This document shows, one piece after another, positions 42,800-51,680 of a DNA stretch of 64,000 bases. The number at the start of each line of letters is the position of its first letter. Within the stretch, counting starts at the first letter, position 1. Origin of the DNA: Thermoplasmata archaeon (lineage in GTDB: Archaea > Thermoplasmatota > Thermoplasmata > Methanomassiliicoccales > Methanomethylophilaceae). Location: positions 496,001 to 560,000 of the forward strand of contig SUTB01000001.1 in NCBI GenBank assembly GCA_015063125.1, written 5' to 3'. The translations under genes were made by a program, and so were the position numbers. Under the pieces are notes generated by a model that saw nothing but the letters and a program-made list of their open reading frames with translations, made no database searches and was not told the origin of the DNA.

Positions 42800-43876
42800 A
42801 TGACAGGAGGCTACCTGGTCCTGGAAGACGGGACCAAATTCGATGGTCAGCTGATCGGTGCCAACATCGAGAAAGCTGGAGAAGTAGTGTTTTTGACCGG
42901 AGGGGTCGACGGATATCAGGAGACAATCACTGATCCGTCGAACAAAGGGAAGATAATCGTATTCACTTACCCTCTGATCGGGAATTATGGCGTTACAGAC
43001 GAATTCAACGTGTCCGACAAGGTCCACGTCAACGGTGTAGTGATGAGGGAGCTCTGCACGGAGCCCTCCGAGTTCTACAACGGAACCCTCCTCGGCGACT
43101 TCATGGTCGAGAAGGGAGCAGTGGGCTTAACCGGAGTGGACACCCGCGAACTTACCCTCAAGATCCGCAAGTGCGGAACGATGAAGGGAAAGATCGTCAA
43201 AGAGGGAACGGACATAGAGAAGACAGTCAAGGAACTCAAGGACCTGAAGGTCGACAAATCCGTCAAGGATGTCTCTCCCAAAGAGGTCAAGAAGCTCGAC
43301 AACGGAAAGGATGTCACCATTGCGGTGATAGACTGCGGAACCGGATGCGGACTTTACGAGACACTCGGAGAGAGGTTCAACGTGATCAGGTTCCCCTATG
43401 ACGTTAAGGCCGAGGACATAATCAAGTCCGGTGCCAAGGGAGTAATAGTCTCCAGCGGACCTGCATGCCCGAACGACCCCGAGCTCGCACCCACTGTGGC
43501 AACGGTCAAAGAGCTCTCGTCCAAGATGCCCGTCATGGGTGTCGCGCTGGGATCCGATATTCTCGCCATCGCCATGGGAGCAAAGGTCTCCCACATGAAA
43601 CTGGGCCACCACGGATGCAACCAGCCTGTCAAGATCAAAGGTCGCATCTGCATGACATCCCAGATGCAGGACCACTTCGTGGAGCCTGACAGCCTCAAAG
43701 CCGCCGGACTCGAAGTAACACAGACGAACCTCAACGACAACATCATCGAGGGATTCAAGCATTCCAAGCTCCCGGTGTACGGATACGAGTACCGCCCAGA
43801 GGGAGGCACTGGACAGGGGGACACGGTGTTCCTCTACGATGACTTCCTCGCTGTCGTGAAGGGGGTGTCCCAATGA
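42800..43876 (+). CDS. carA: Carbamoyl-phosphate synthase small subunit with inactive glutaminase
   Basis: A 358-residue CarA homologue. The N-terminal domain (about 1-150; LEDGTKFDGQLIG, YPLIGNYGV) is normal and the class I amidotransferase fold follows (about 172-355). The glutaminase is dead by sequence. The nucleophile elbow, GxCxGHQ in active enzymes, reads GVALGSD, with Ala249 for the catalytic Cys (codon GCG at 43544) and Ser252-Asp253 for His-Gln. The catalytic His of the HPE motif is Arg332 in EYRPEGG. Gln-binding GHHGCNQPV remains. The protein probably survives as a structural or regulatory partner, with CarB using free ammonia. Stop and carB start overlap (ATGA). Confidence 0.88.
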   Translation: MTGGYLVLEDGTKFDGQLIGANIEKAGEVVFLTGGVDGYQETITDPSNKGKIIVFTYPLIGNYGVTDEFNVSDKVHVNGVVMRELCTEPSEFYNGTLLGDFMVEKGAVGLTGVDTRELTLKIRKCGTMKGKIVKEGTDIEKTVKELKDLKVDKSVKDVSPKEVKKLDNGKDVTIAVIDCGTGCGLYETLGERFNVIRFPYDVKAEDIIKSGAKGVIVSSGPACPNDPELAPTVATVKELSSKMPVMGVALGSDILAIAMGAKVSHMKLGHHGCNQPVKIKGRICMTSQMQDHFVEPDSLKAAGLEVTQTNLNDNIIEGFKHSKLPVYGYEYRPEGGTGQGDTVFLYDDFLAVVKGVSQ

Positions 43877-46800
43877 AGAAGGATTACAAGAAGGTCCTGG
43901 TCATCGGATCCGGACCCATAGTCATCGGTCAGGCAGCGGAGTTCGATTTCTCCGGAACACAGGCCTGCCGTTCCCTCAGGGAAGAAGGATACAAGACGGT
44001 CCTGGTTAACTCCAACCCTGCGACCATCCAGACAGACACCGAGACCGCTGATGCGGTCTACGTAGAACCGCTCAACGCTGAGACGGTAGCCAAGATCATA
44101 GAGAAGGAAGGCGTTGACGGAGTGGTCTCCGGAATGGGAGGCCAGACGGGACTAAACATCTGTTCAGAGCTTGCTGAGAACGGCACTCTGGACAGGCTTC
44201 ACTGCGAGCTCATAGGAACACAGCCCGATGCCATTGCGAAATCCGAGGACAGAGAGCTGTTCAAGGAGGCCATGATGAAGATCGGCGAGCCGATCCCGAT
44301 GTCCGAGAGCGTCAACTCCATCGATGAGGCGATCAAGGCAGCCGAGAAGATCGGAAGGTACCCGGTCCTGGTCAGGCCCGCATTCACGCTGGGAGGTACC
44401 GGAGGAGGTATCGCCTACGACGAAAAGGAGCTGAAGGAGATCACCGCACACGGACTCGCTTACAGCCGTATCCACCAGGTCCTCATCGAGGAATCTGTAC
44501 TGGGATGGAAGGAGATCGAGTTCGAGGTCATGAGGGATTCCAACGACAGCTGCATCATCATCTGTAACATGGAGAACATCGACCCGATGGGAATCCACAC
44601 CGGAGAGAGCATCGTATGTGCTCCCATCCTCACACTGTCCGAGAAGGACGTGGACAAGCTCAGGAACTCAGCCATCAAGGTCATGAGGGAGCTCAACATC
44701 GAGGGAGGATGTAACGTCCAGTTCGCATTCAACCCCAAGAACGGCGACTACAGGCTGATCGAGGTCAACCCCCGTGTGTCCCGTTCATCCGCACTGGCGT
44801 CCAAAGCAACAGGATACCCCATCGCCAGGGTATCGATGAAGATCGGTCTCGGCTACACGCTGGACGAGATCCCCAACAGGGTCACGGGAACCACCATGTC
44901 GGCCTTCGAGCCTTCAGTGGACTATGTTGTGCTGAAGATCGCCAGATGGCCATTCGACAAGTTCCGCACAGTGGACAGGCATCTCGGAACGCAGATGAAG
45001 TCCACCGGAGAGACCATGGCCATCGGAAGGACCTTCGAGGAGTGTCTCCTCAAGGGCCTCAGGTCATTGGAGATCGGAGTCAACGGACTCGACAGGTTCG
45101 ACGTCCTGGACAAGGACATCGAGGACCTGCTTAAGCACGCAACCGATCAGCGCATATTCGTGATGGGGGAGGCACTCAGGAGAGGCTGGACGCCCGAGAA
45201 GGTCGCAGAGCTCACCAACTGGGATGTCTTCTTCATAAGGAAACTCCAGAACATCGTGAAGATGGAGTACAAGATCAAGGCCGGACTCACACCAGAGGTT
45301 CTGAAGGAAGCCAAGCTCATGGGATTCTCCGATGAGACCATCGCAGAGCTTACCGGCAACCCCCCGCTGGACATACGCGACATGAGGAAGAAGCAGGGGC
45401 TGGTCCCTGTCTTCAAGATGGTCGACACCTGTGCGGGAGAGTTCGAGGCCAAGACCCCCTACTTCTACTCGACATACGGATGCAGGGAGACTGAGGCCAA
45501 GCCCTCCAAGGACAAGAAGAAGGTCGTCATCGTAGGAGGAGGGCCCATCAGGATCGGACAGGGAATCGAGTTCGACTACTGCTGTGTCCACGGAGTCATG
45601 GCCCTTCAGGAGGAGGGAGTGGATGCGGTCATCGTCAACAACAACCCCGAGACCGTCTCGACAGACTTCGACATGTCCGACAGGCTATACTTCGAGCCCC
45701 TCACACTCGGAGACGTCCTGAACGTCATCGAGGCAGAGGATGCCGACGGAGTCATCTGCCAGTACGGAGGACAGACCTCCGTCAACCTGGCGGTGGACCT
45801 TGAGAAGGCACTGGCAGGGACCAAAACCAAGGTCCTGGGAACCACACCAGACGATATGGATGTGGCAGAGGACAGGCGCAGGTTCTCCAAGCTGATGGAC
45901 GACCTGAAGATCAAGCAACCCTCATCCGGAACCGGATACTCATTCGAGGAGGCCAAGCAGATCGCAGAGGACATCGGATACCCGGTCATCGTCAGGCCTT
46001 CGTACGTCCTTGGAGGTAGGGCGATGGAGATCGTCTACTCGACCGAGGACCTGAAGACATACGTCGAGAGCGCAGTCAAGGTATCCAGGAACCACCCGAT
46101 CCTGATCGATAAGTACCTCACCGACGCCATCGAGATCGATGTGGACTGCGTGGCTGACGGAACGGACGTCTACATCGGAGGAATCCTGGAGCACGTCGAG
46201 TACGCCGGATGCCACTCAGGAGACGCAACCATGGTCATGCCCCCGAAGATGATCGGACAGGACAAGATCGACGAGATCCTGGACATCACCAAGAGGGTCG
46301 CACTCGCACTGCACATAAAGGGATTGATGAACCTCCAGCTGGCGGTCAAGGGCGACGAGATCTACATGATCGAGGCCAACCCCAGAGCATCGAGGACCGT
46401 GCCCTTCATCTCCAAGGCCACCGGAATCCAGATGGCTAAGATCGCCACCAAGATCATGCTCGGAAAGACCCTGAAGGACTTCGGACTTACCGGATACAAG
46501 CAGCTGGACCACTACGCTGTCAAGGAGGTAGTGTTCCCGTTCCTGAAGCTCCCCGGAGTGGACTGCATCCTTACGCCTGAGATGAAATCCACCGGAGAGG
46601 TCATGGGAATCGACGAGGACTTCTACGCAGCATGCTACAAGGCCCAGGTCGCTGCCGGATGCAACTACCCCACCGAATCGGGAGGGGTCTACATCACGGT
46701 CAACGACAACGACAAGGAGAAGATCCTTCCGTCGGCCAAGGCACTGGATGAGCTCGGATTCACGATCTACGCCACCAAGGGAACCGCTAAGTATCTCATC

Positions 46801-47088
46801 GATCACGGAGTGCCTGTCGCCACCCTGTACAAGGTCAGCGAGAATCAGGCACCCAACGCCGTAAGCGCCATGCGCGAGGGCAAGATACAGATGATCATCA
46901 ACACCCCCACCCAGAAGTCCGGTGCGATCAGGGACGGAGCGGCCATGAGGAGACTCGCGGTCGAGCTGCAGATCCCGATCATCACCACCATACAGGGTGC
47001 TGAGATGACCGTCGGAGCCATAAAGGTCGCCAGGAACGGCAAGACCGGTGTGAGAAGCCTCACCGAGTTCCACAGACTGGTGAACTGA
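43873..47088 (+). CDS. carB: Carbamoyl-phosphate synthase large subunit
   Basis: Makes carbamoyl phosphate from bicarbonate, ammonia and two ATP for arginine and pyrimidine synthesis. 1071 residues, full length, with the internal duplication: first ATP-grasp half (about 1-400; RPAFTLGGTGGGIAYD), oligomerisation domain (about 400-545), second ATP-grasp half (about 548-935; RPSYVLGGRAMEIVYS) and a C-terminal MGS-like allosteric domain (about 940-1071; YATKGTAKYLIDHGVPVAT). Both halves look intact. Because the paired CarA lacks a working glutaminase, the nitrogen donor is probably free NH3. Confidence 0.96.
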   Translation: MKKDYKKVLVIGSGPIVIGQAAEFDFSGTQACRSLREEGYKTVLVNSNPATIQTDTETADAVYVEPLNAETVAKIIEKEGVDGVVSGMGGQTGLNICSELAENGTLDRLHCELIGTQPDAIAKSEDRELFKEAMMKIGEPIPMSESVNSIDEAIKAAEKIGRYPVLVRPAFTLGGTGGGIAYDEKELKEITAHGLAYSRIHQVLIEESVLGWKEIEFEVMRDSNDSCIIICNMENIDPMGIHTGESIVCAPILTLSEKDVDKLRNSAIKVMRELNIEGGCNVQFAFNPKNGDYRLIEVNPRVSRSSALASKATGYPIARVSMKIGLGYTLDEIPNRVTGTTMSAFEPSVDYVVLKIARWPFDKFRTVDRHLGTQMKSTGETMAIGRTFEECLLKGLRSLEIGVNGLDRFDVLDKDIEDLLKHATDQRIFVMGEALRRGWTPEKVAELTNWDVFFIRKLQNIVKMEYKIKAGLTPEVLKEAKLMGFSDETIAELTGNPPLDIRDMRKKQGLVPVFKMVDTCAGEFEAKTPYFYSTYGCRETEAKPSKDKKKVVIVGGGPIRIGQGIEFDYCCVHGVMALQEEGVDAVIVNNNPETVSTDFDMSDRLYFEPLTLGDVLNVIEAEDADGVICQYGGQTSVNLAVDLEKALAGTKTKVLGTTPDDMDVAEDRRRFSKLMDDLKIKQPSSGTGYSFEEAKQIAEDIGYPVIVRPSYVLGGRAMEIVYSTEDLKTYVESAVKVSRNHPILIDKYLTDAIEIDVDCVADGTDVYIGGILEHVEYAGCHSGDATMVMPPKMIGQDKIDEILDITKRVALALHIKGLMNLQLAVKGDEIYMIEANPRASRTVPFISKATGIQMAKIATKIMLGKTLKDFGLTGYKQLDHYAVKEVVFPFLKLPGVDCILTPEMKSTGEVMGIDEDFYAACYKAQVAAGCNYPTESGGVYITVNDNDKEKILPSAKALDELGFTIYATKGTAKYLIDHGVPVATLYKVSENQAPNAVSAMREGKIQMIINTPTQKSGAIRDGAAMRRLAVELQIPIITTIQGAEMTVGAIKVARNGKTGVRSLTEFHRLVN

Positions 47089-47098
47089 AAACCATAAA

Positions 47099-47135
47099 GA
47101 CGGTGGGCAAAGCGCCCATCGTCATTTTCATCTTT
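47099..47135 (+). terminator. Terminator of carAB
   Basis: A 10-bp stem GACGGTGGGC / GCCCATCGTC (one G-U pair) with a 5-nt loop, followed by a T-rich tract. Confidence 0.75.
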
Positions 47136-47144
47136 TCTGAGAAG

Positions 47145-47228
47145 TGCGAGGGAAGGGATTCGAACCCTTGAACCACTAAGGACAGGATCCTAAGTCCTGC
47201 GTCTTTGACCTAGCTCGGCAACCCTCGC
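47145..47228 (-). tRNA. tRNA-Leu (anticodon UAG)
   Basis: Read on the minus strand: acceptor GCGAGGG pairs with CCCTCGC; D arm GCCGAGC...; anticodon stem CAGGA / TCCTG with loop CTTAGGA, giving anticodon TAG, which reads CUA and other CUN Leu codons; long variable arm as required for tRNA-Leu; T arm AAGGG-TTCGAAT-CCCTT. The discriminator is A and CCA is not encoded. No intron is visible. This anticodon decodes leucine and has nothing to do with amber UAG. Confidence 0.95.
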
Positions 47229-47323
47229 TTGTCCCGCAGTATCAACTGCCCTTTTATTATCCTTCCCCTACCCAAGCATTAAATTACGCGATAAGATAGG
47301 CAGTGCCATTATAAGGTGTTCAA

Positions 47324-49141
47324 ATGCCGAATCTACTCGCTGAAAATGGCAAGCAGCTCCTTCTGGGCAACGAGGCCATCACTAGAGGATTGATCGAGGC
47401 CGCTACGGGCTTCGCATCAACGTATCCGGGTACCCCCTCATCGGAAGTGGGGAACATCCTGGAGAAGATCTCATCCGAAGCAGGCATGTACTTCGAGTTC
47501 TCGACTAACGAGAAGGTGGCCATGGAGGTATCCGCAGCCGCTGCATCCTCCGGAGTAAGATCCTTCGTGTTCATGAAGCACGTCGGATTGAACGTTGCTG
47601 CGGATCCGATGATGACCCTGGCCTATGCTGGAATCAGAGGCGGAATGCTGATCATGTCCGCAGATGACCCTTCTTGCCACAGCTCTCAGAACGAGCAGGA
47701 TAACCGTTACTATTCGACATTGGCCCTGATACCGATGATGGAACCCTCCACGCCCCAGGAGGCCAAGGATATGGTCAAGGAGGCCTTCAGGGTCTCCGAG
47801 GAGCTCACTCTCCCCCTGCTGTTCAGGACCACCACCAGGGTCAACCACGCCCGCGGTGTAGTCGAGCTCGGCCAGAAGGCAGAGCCCAAGACCATCGGCC
47901 ACTTCGACAAGGATGTCGCTAGGTTCGTCAATATCCCCGCTTATGCGAAGCAGAACAGGGTCAGGCTTCTGAATCTGTACAAGAAGGCCCAGGAGATGTC
48001 TGAGGAGTCTCCCCTGAACTTCACGGAGGGCTCCGGGGAAATAGGAATCATCACATCCGGAGTATCGTACACATACGTCCGCGAGTTCGTCAAAGGCGTC
48101 AGCATCCTCAAGCTAGGATTCACCAACCCTCTGCCTGAGAAGAAGATCGCCGAGTTCATGAAGAACAAGAAAGCGATCATCGTCGTGGAGGAGCTGGAGC
48201 CCTTCCTAGAGGATCAGGTCCTTAGGATCGCTGCACAGAACTCCGTTTCAGTCAAGGTCTACGGAAAGAGGTCCGGACATCTTCCCAGAGAGTGGGAGTT
48301 CTCCCCGGACACGCTCAAGGGAATCAAGGAACTGGTCGAGGTACAGGAATTCAGCGAGCCTATGCCCAAGGTATCGATCGTCCTTCCCAACAGGCCGCCC
48401 ACACTCTGTGCCGGATGCCCCCACAGAGGAATGTTCGCAGCGGCTAAGAAGGCGGCAGGCAACACCGACGTGATCTACTGTTCAGATATCGGATGCTACA
48501 CCCTCGGTGTCCAGCCTCCATTCCAGGCTGCTGACTTCATCATCTGCATGGGAGGAGGAGCTGGAGCTGCGGGAGGATTCGCGCAATCAACCGAGCAGAA
48601 AGCTATCGCATTCATGGGTGATTCCACATTCTTCCATGCGGGAATCCCACCGATGATCAATGCGCTGTTCAACAACCACAAGGTCGTCATCGTAGTCCTG
48701 GACAACCGTACGACAGCGATGACCGGCCATCAGCCCAACCCCGGAACCGGAAGGGACTTCGGAGGCATCTCCACCGAAGCCATCGACATCAAGTCATTGG
48801 TCGAGGGAGTCGGGGTCAAGTTCGTCAGGGAGATCAACCCTTACGACGTGAAGGCAGCTACAAAGGTCATGAAAGATGCCCTGGACTTCGACGGTGTCGC
48901 TGTGGTTATCTCGAAGTGCCCCTGCCCGTTGGAATTGAAGAAGCAGAAGCAACTGGTGATCAAAGCTGTGGAAGTCCACCAGGATAAATGCATCAAGTGC
49001 TACAACTGCGTCAGGACCATCGCTTGTCCAGCTTTGTTCAAGAGCAAGGAGGGTCAGATCTCCACAGACCCCACTCAATGCATAGGGTGCGGAATGTGCG
49101 CTAACGTATGCCCCACCGGAGCAATCGAGGTGAAACAATGA
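47324..49141 (+). CDS. iorA: Indolepyruvate:ferredoxin oxidoreductase, alpha subunit
   Basis: A 605-residue IorA. Interconverts arylpyruvates plus CoA with arylacetyl-CoA, CO2 and reduced ferredoxin. Domains: pyrimidine-binding (about 1-240; LLGNEAITRGLIEAATGFAS, YPGTPSSEVG), TPP-binding (about 360-530; GDSTFFHAGIPPMINALFNN) with CPHRG before it, and a C-terminal ferredoxin domain (about 550-605) with clusters CIKCYNCVRTIACP and CIGCGMCANVCP. The middle Cys spacing of the first cluster is slightly irregular, as in other IorA proteins. Overlaps iorB by 4 nt. Together with the two arylacetate-CoA ligases it could make aromatic amino acid precursors. Confidence 0.94.
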   Translation: MPNLLAENGKQLLLGNEAITRGLIEAATGFASTYPGTPSSEVGNILEKISSEAGMYFEFSTNEKVAMEVSAAAASSGVRSFVFMKHVGLNVAADPMMTLAYAGIRGGMLIMSADDPSCHSSQNEQDNRYYSTLALIPMMEPSTPQEAKDMVKEAFRVSEELTLPLLFRTTTRVNHARGVVELGQKAEPKTIGHFDKDVARFVNIPAYAKQNRVRLLNLYKKAQEMSEESPLNFTEGSGEIGIITSGVSYTYVREFVKGVSILKLGFTNPLPEKKIAEFMKNKKAIIVVEELEPFLEDQVLRIAAQNSVSVKVYGKRSGHLPREWEFSPDTLKGIKELVEVQEFSEPMPKVSIVLPNRPPTLCAGCPHRGMFAAAKKAAGNTDVIYCSDIGCYTLGVQPPFQAADFIICMGGGAGAAGGFAQSTEQKAIAFMGDSTFFHAGIPPMINALFNNHKVVIVVLDNRTTAMTGHQPNPGTGRDFGGISTEAIDIKSLVEGVGVKFVREINPYDVKAATKVMKDALDFDGVAVVISKCPCPLELKKQKQLVIKAVEVHQDKCIKCYNCVRTIACPALFKSKEGQISTDPTQCIGCGMCANVCPTGAIEVKQ

Positions 49142-49725
49142 AGTACACCGTCCAGATCGTCGGAGTCGGAGGACAGGGAGTCCTGCTCGCCTCCATGGTG
49201 TTGGGAAACGCTGCGATGAAGCAGGGATACAAGGTCGCCATGAGCGAGGTCCACGGAATGGCCCAGAGGGGAGGAAGCGTCCTATCCACATTGCGCTTCG
49301 GTGACGATGTCATCAGCCCTCTGGAGGCAGCCGGATGCGCCGATCTCATCATGGGATTCGAGCCCGCAGAGACCTGCAGGAATCTGCCTCTCGGAAACAA
49401 GGATTCCATCATTCTAATGAACCTCGATCCAGTCCTTCCGTCAATGGTGGCGGCAGGATTCGAGGAATATCCCGAGATAGAATCGCTCAAACAGGCCGTT
49501 CTAGCAGAGAACAAGAACCTCTACACCATCGATGCCACCAAGATCGCCATTGACGCAGGAAAGGCCGTTGCGGCCAACGCTGTGATGATCGGTGCGGTCG
49601 CCGCCATGAAGGGATTCCCAATCCCCAAGGATGCGCTAAAGGAGTGCCTTTTGGAGCAGGTCCCCGAGAAGTTCAGGGAGCTCAACGACAAGGCATTCGA
49701 GATGGGATATTCCGCGATGTGCTGA
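49138..49725 (+). CDS. iorB: Indolepyruvate:ferredoxin oxidoreductase, beta subunit
   Basis: A 195-residue gamma-type subunit: MKYTVQIVGVGGQGVLLASM, then EVHGMAQRGGSVLSTLRFG, the IorB signature. The ATG at 49138 overlaps the iorA stop (ATGA) and is preceded by GAGGTG; an upstream in-frame ATG at 49108 falls within the iorA ferredoxin domain and is rejected. Completes the IorAB pair. Confidence 0.93.
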   Translation: MKYTVQIVGVGGQGVLLASMVLGNAAMKQGYKVAMSEVHGMAQRGGSVLSTLRFGDDVISPLEAAGCADLIMGFEPAETCRNLPLGNKDSIILMNLDPVLPSMVAAGFEEYPEIESLKQAVLAENKNLYTIDATKIAIDAGKAVAANAVMIGAVAAMKGFPIPKDALKECLLEQVPEKFRELNDKAFEMGYSAMC

Positions 49726-49734
49726 GAAACGGAT

Positions 49735-49758
49735 CTGGGCAGGATGGTTCCTGCCCAG
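49735..49758. terminator. Bidirectional terminator after iorB
   Basis: Perfect 10-bp stem CTGGGCAGGA-TGGT-TCCTGCCCAG between convergent genes, followed by CTTTC on the plus strand. Confidence 0.75.
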
Positions 49759-49774
49759 TCCTTTCAAAACGTTT

Positions 49775-50659
49775 TCAGAGCTGTTTTCTCTGGACCATAT
49801 AGAGTCCGAATGCCACCATCCCCAAGGACCAAGCGGCACCTATGCCGAAGAACACAGGCACATTGAGGATATCTATCATGCTGAATGCTCCGAACATCCC
49901 GAAAGACATGGGAAGTCCTCCGAGGATGGCTACAGCATAGTCGGGGAACCAGCAGGGGAAGAGTGCGATTATAGAGTCGTCCAGGTATTGGTCTATACTG
50001 ATCCCGACTATTGGCATGAGGAAGAACATCAGCACCACAGGGAGCAGAACGTTGGCACGGGTGAACACAGTGCTGAGCCCGAAAGCGGTAGTGGAGAACA
50101 CCACCACACCCATGACCATGTAAGCGATGGACTGGATGACCTTATCTGTATCGGGGGAGCCCTCGAATATAATCATAGACATGATGTAGGCCAGAACATA
50201 CGCCAGCATGAAGATTCCAAGGCAGACCGTCAGTCCTGCGAATAGCTTTCCGAGGGCGAAGGATGTCCTAGATACTGGCATCGCCAGGTTCATGTAGGCT
50301 GTCTTTTCCTGATATTCGTTGGGGATCTGCTTACCGCAGGCATTGGCCGTGAATATGGATACCAGCACGGTCAGGAGTACAAGTATGCTTCCCATTCCTG
50401 ATGTAGGGTCGATCTCACCTATGATATCCCTTAAGAAGTATGCAACTGGTATCAGGAAGGCCACGATTATGGACGCATAGAGTCCGTAATCACGGGACAT
50501 CCTTTTCAGCTCGGTCAGCATGAATGTCAGGGTCTGACTGGCAACAGATGCGGCCTTGTATTCGGTATCGCGGTGAGCCTCCTCATCGGTTGCAGCATAT
50601 CCGGAGGATTCCCATGATCCATCGGATACTTCTTCATAAGTCTTCGAGAAAAGGCTCAT
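49775..50659 (-). CDS. ABC-2 type transporter permease
   Basis: A 294-residue membrane protein with six predicted transmembrane segments (about 60-78, 90-110, 135-160, 170-195, 205-228, 265-288) and a cytoplasmic N-terminus. The arrangement fits ABC-2 exporters or membrane-repair/antibiotic-export permeases. The start overlaps the stop of the ATPase gene (50656-50659), so it is the second gene of a two-gene exporter. Substrate unknown. Confidence 0.8.
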   Translation of the reverse strand: MSLFSKTYEEVSDGSWESSGYAATDEEAHRDTEYKAASVASQTLTFMLTELKRMSRDYGLYASIIVAFLIPVAYFLRDIIGEIDPTSGMGSILVLLTVLVSIFTANACGKQIPNEYQEKTAYMNLAMPVSRTSFALGKLFAGLTVCLGIFMLAYVLAYIMSMIIFEGSPDTDKVIQSIAYMVMGVVVFSTTAFGLSTVFTRANVLLPVVLMFFLMPIVGISIDQYLDDSIIALFPCWFPDYAVAILGGLPMSFGMFGAFSMIDILNVPVFFGIGAAWSLGMVAFGLYMVQRKQL

Positions 50660-51600
50660 TCGGACACCTCCTCCGTAAGGTCCATGTAGAGGTCCTCGAG
50701 ATCCATTCCCTTCTCGTTGACCGACAGAAGCCTCAGACCACCGTTGTAGGCCATGGAAATGACGTCAGCCTGCTGTTCTGTGCTACCGTTGAACTGCAGC
50801 TTGACTATGTGCTCTCCCAGCTTGTCATAGCCTGTTACTCCGGCACATCCTGAGAGGTTGGTAACGAATTCATCTGTGAGCGGATCAAGAACCTTGACCT
50901 CTAGAGTTATGCCGCTGTCGCCGCCATGCTCCAGCAGTTTGGCCACATCTCCGGAAAGGACAGCCTTGCCGTTGCGTATCATGGTGACCTGCCCGCACAT
51001 CTCAGAGACCTCTTTCAACATATGGGTGCTGATCAGAAGGGACCGGTCCCGCTTCTTCAGATTGTTCAAGAGGGTGCGTATCTCGATCATCCCTCTGGGA
51101 TCGAGACCTGACGTAGGCTCATCCAGTATGATGACCTCTGGATTGGTCAGAAGGGCCTGAGCAAGGACACATCTCTGTTTCATTCCCTTGGAGAAACCCC
51201 CGATCTTCTTGTCCCTCCATTCCCAGAGCTTCACCTCTTCCAGGACATCGCGAGTACGGATGGCGTTCTCGGCTTTGCTCATCCCATAGAGCCTCCCTAC
51301 ATGTCTGAGGAACTCATTGGGGGTGAATTCCGGATAGGGTTCAGGCGTCTCCACGACACATCCGACATGCTCCAGGGCCTTTCTATGGTCCTTGATGTCC
51401 ACGCCCTGTATTGTCACTGTACCCGAAGTGGGAGTCAAAAGTCCTGTGATGGCCTTAAGGGTGGTGCTCTTACCGGCCCCGTTGGGCCCGAGCAGTCCCA
51501 TGAACTCTCCTCTAGGGACATTGAAGCTTATGTCGGACACCGCTGTGAAATCACCGTACTGCTTCACAAGGTGAGAGACCTCGATAGCGTTCTCTGCCAT
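50656..51600 (-). CDS. ABC-2 type transporter ATPase
   Basis: A 314-residue ATPase. Walker A GPNGAGKST, Q-loop in VVETPEPYPEF, signature GFSKGMKQR, Walker B VIILDEPTSGLDPRG and switch His in ISTHML. A C-terminal extension of about 90 residues, common in exporter ATPases, follows. The ATG at 51600 begins MAENAIEVSHLVKQYG; the frame is open to 51663 but the extra residues are proline-rich noise overlapping the upstream terminator. Probable minus-strand TATA-like CTTTTATCC near 51632. Confidence 0.88.
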   Translation of the reverse strand: MAENAIEVSHLVKQYGDFTAVSDISFNVPRGEFMGLLGPNGAGKSTTLKAITGLLTPTSGTVTIQGVDIKDHRKALEHVGCVVETPEPYPEFTPNEFLRHVGRLYGMSKAENAIRTRDVLEEVKLWEWRDKKIGGFSKGMKQRCVLAQALLTNPEVIILDEPTSGLDPRGMIEIRTLLNNLKKRDRSLLISTHMLKEVSEMCGQVTMIRNGKAVLSGDVAKLLEHGGDSGITLEVKVLDPLTDEFVTNLSGCAGVTGYDKLGEHIVKLQFNGSTEQQADVISMAYNGGLRLLSVNEKGMDLEDLYMDLTEEVSE

Positions 51601-51646
51601 GATATCTGGAGATACGTATGGAGGAATGAGGATAAAAGGTAAGTGC

Positions 51647-51664
51647 GGATGGCCAGAGGCCACC
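51647..51664 (-). terminator. Terminator after the FtsZ-like gene
   Basis: On the minus strand GGTGGCC-TCT-GGCCATCC (one bulged base), followed downstream by a CTTTTATCC stretch that also acts as promoter of the ABC-2 unit. Confidence 0.55.
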
Positions 51665-51680
51665 CGCTAAGGGGGAAAAC

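Noticed and set aside
47145-47228. UAG anticodon as a possible amber or pyrrolysine tRNA
   Set aside because: The UAG anticodon reads CUA (Leu). The long variable arm and A discriminator are those of tRNA-Leu; a pyrrolysine tRNA would carry CUA.
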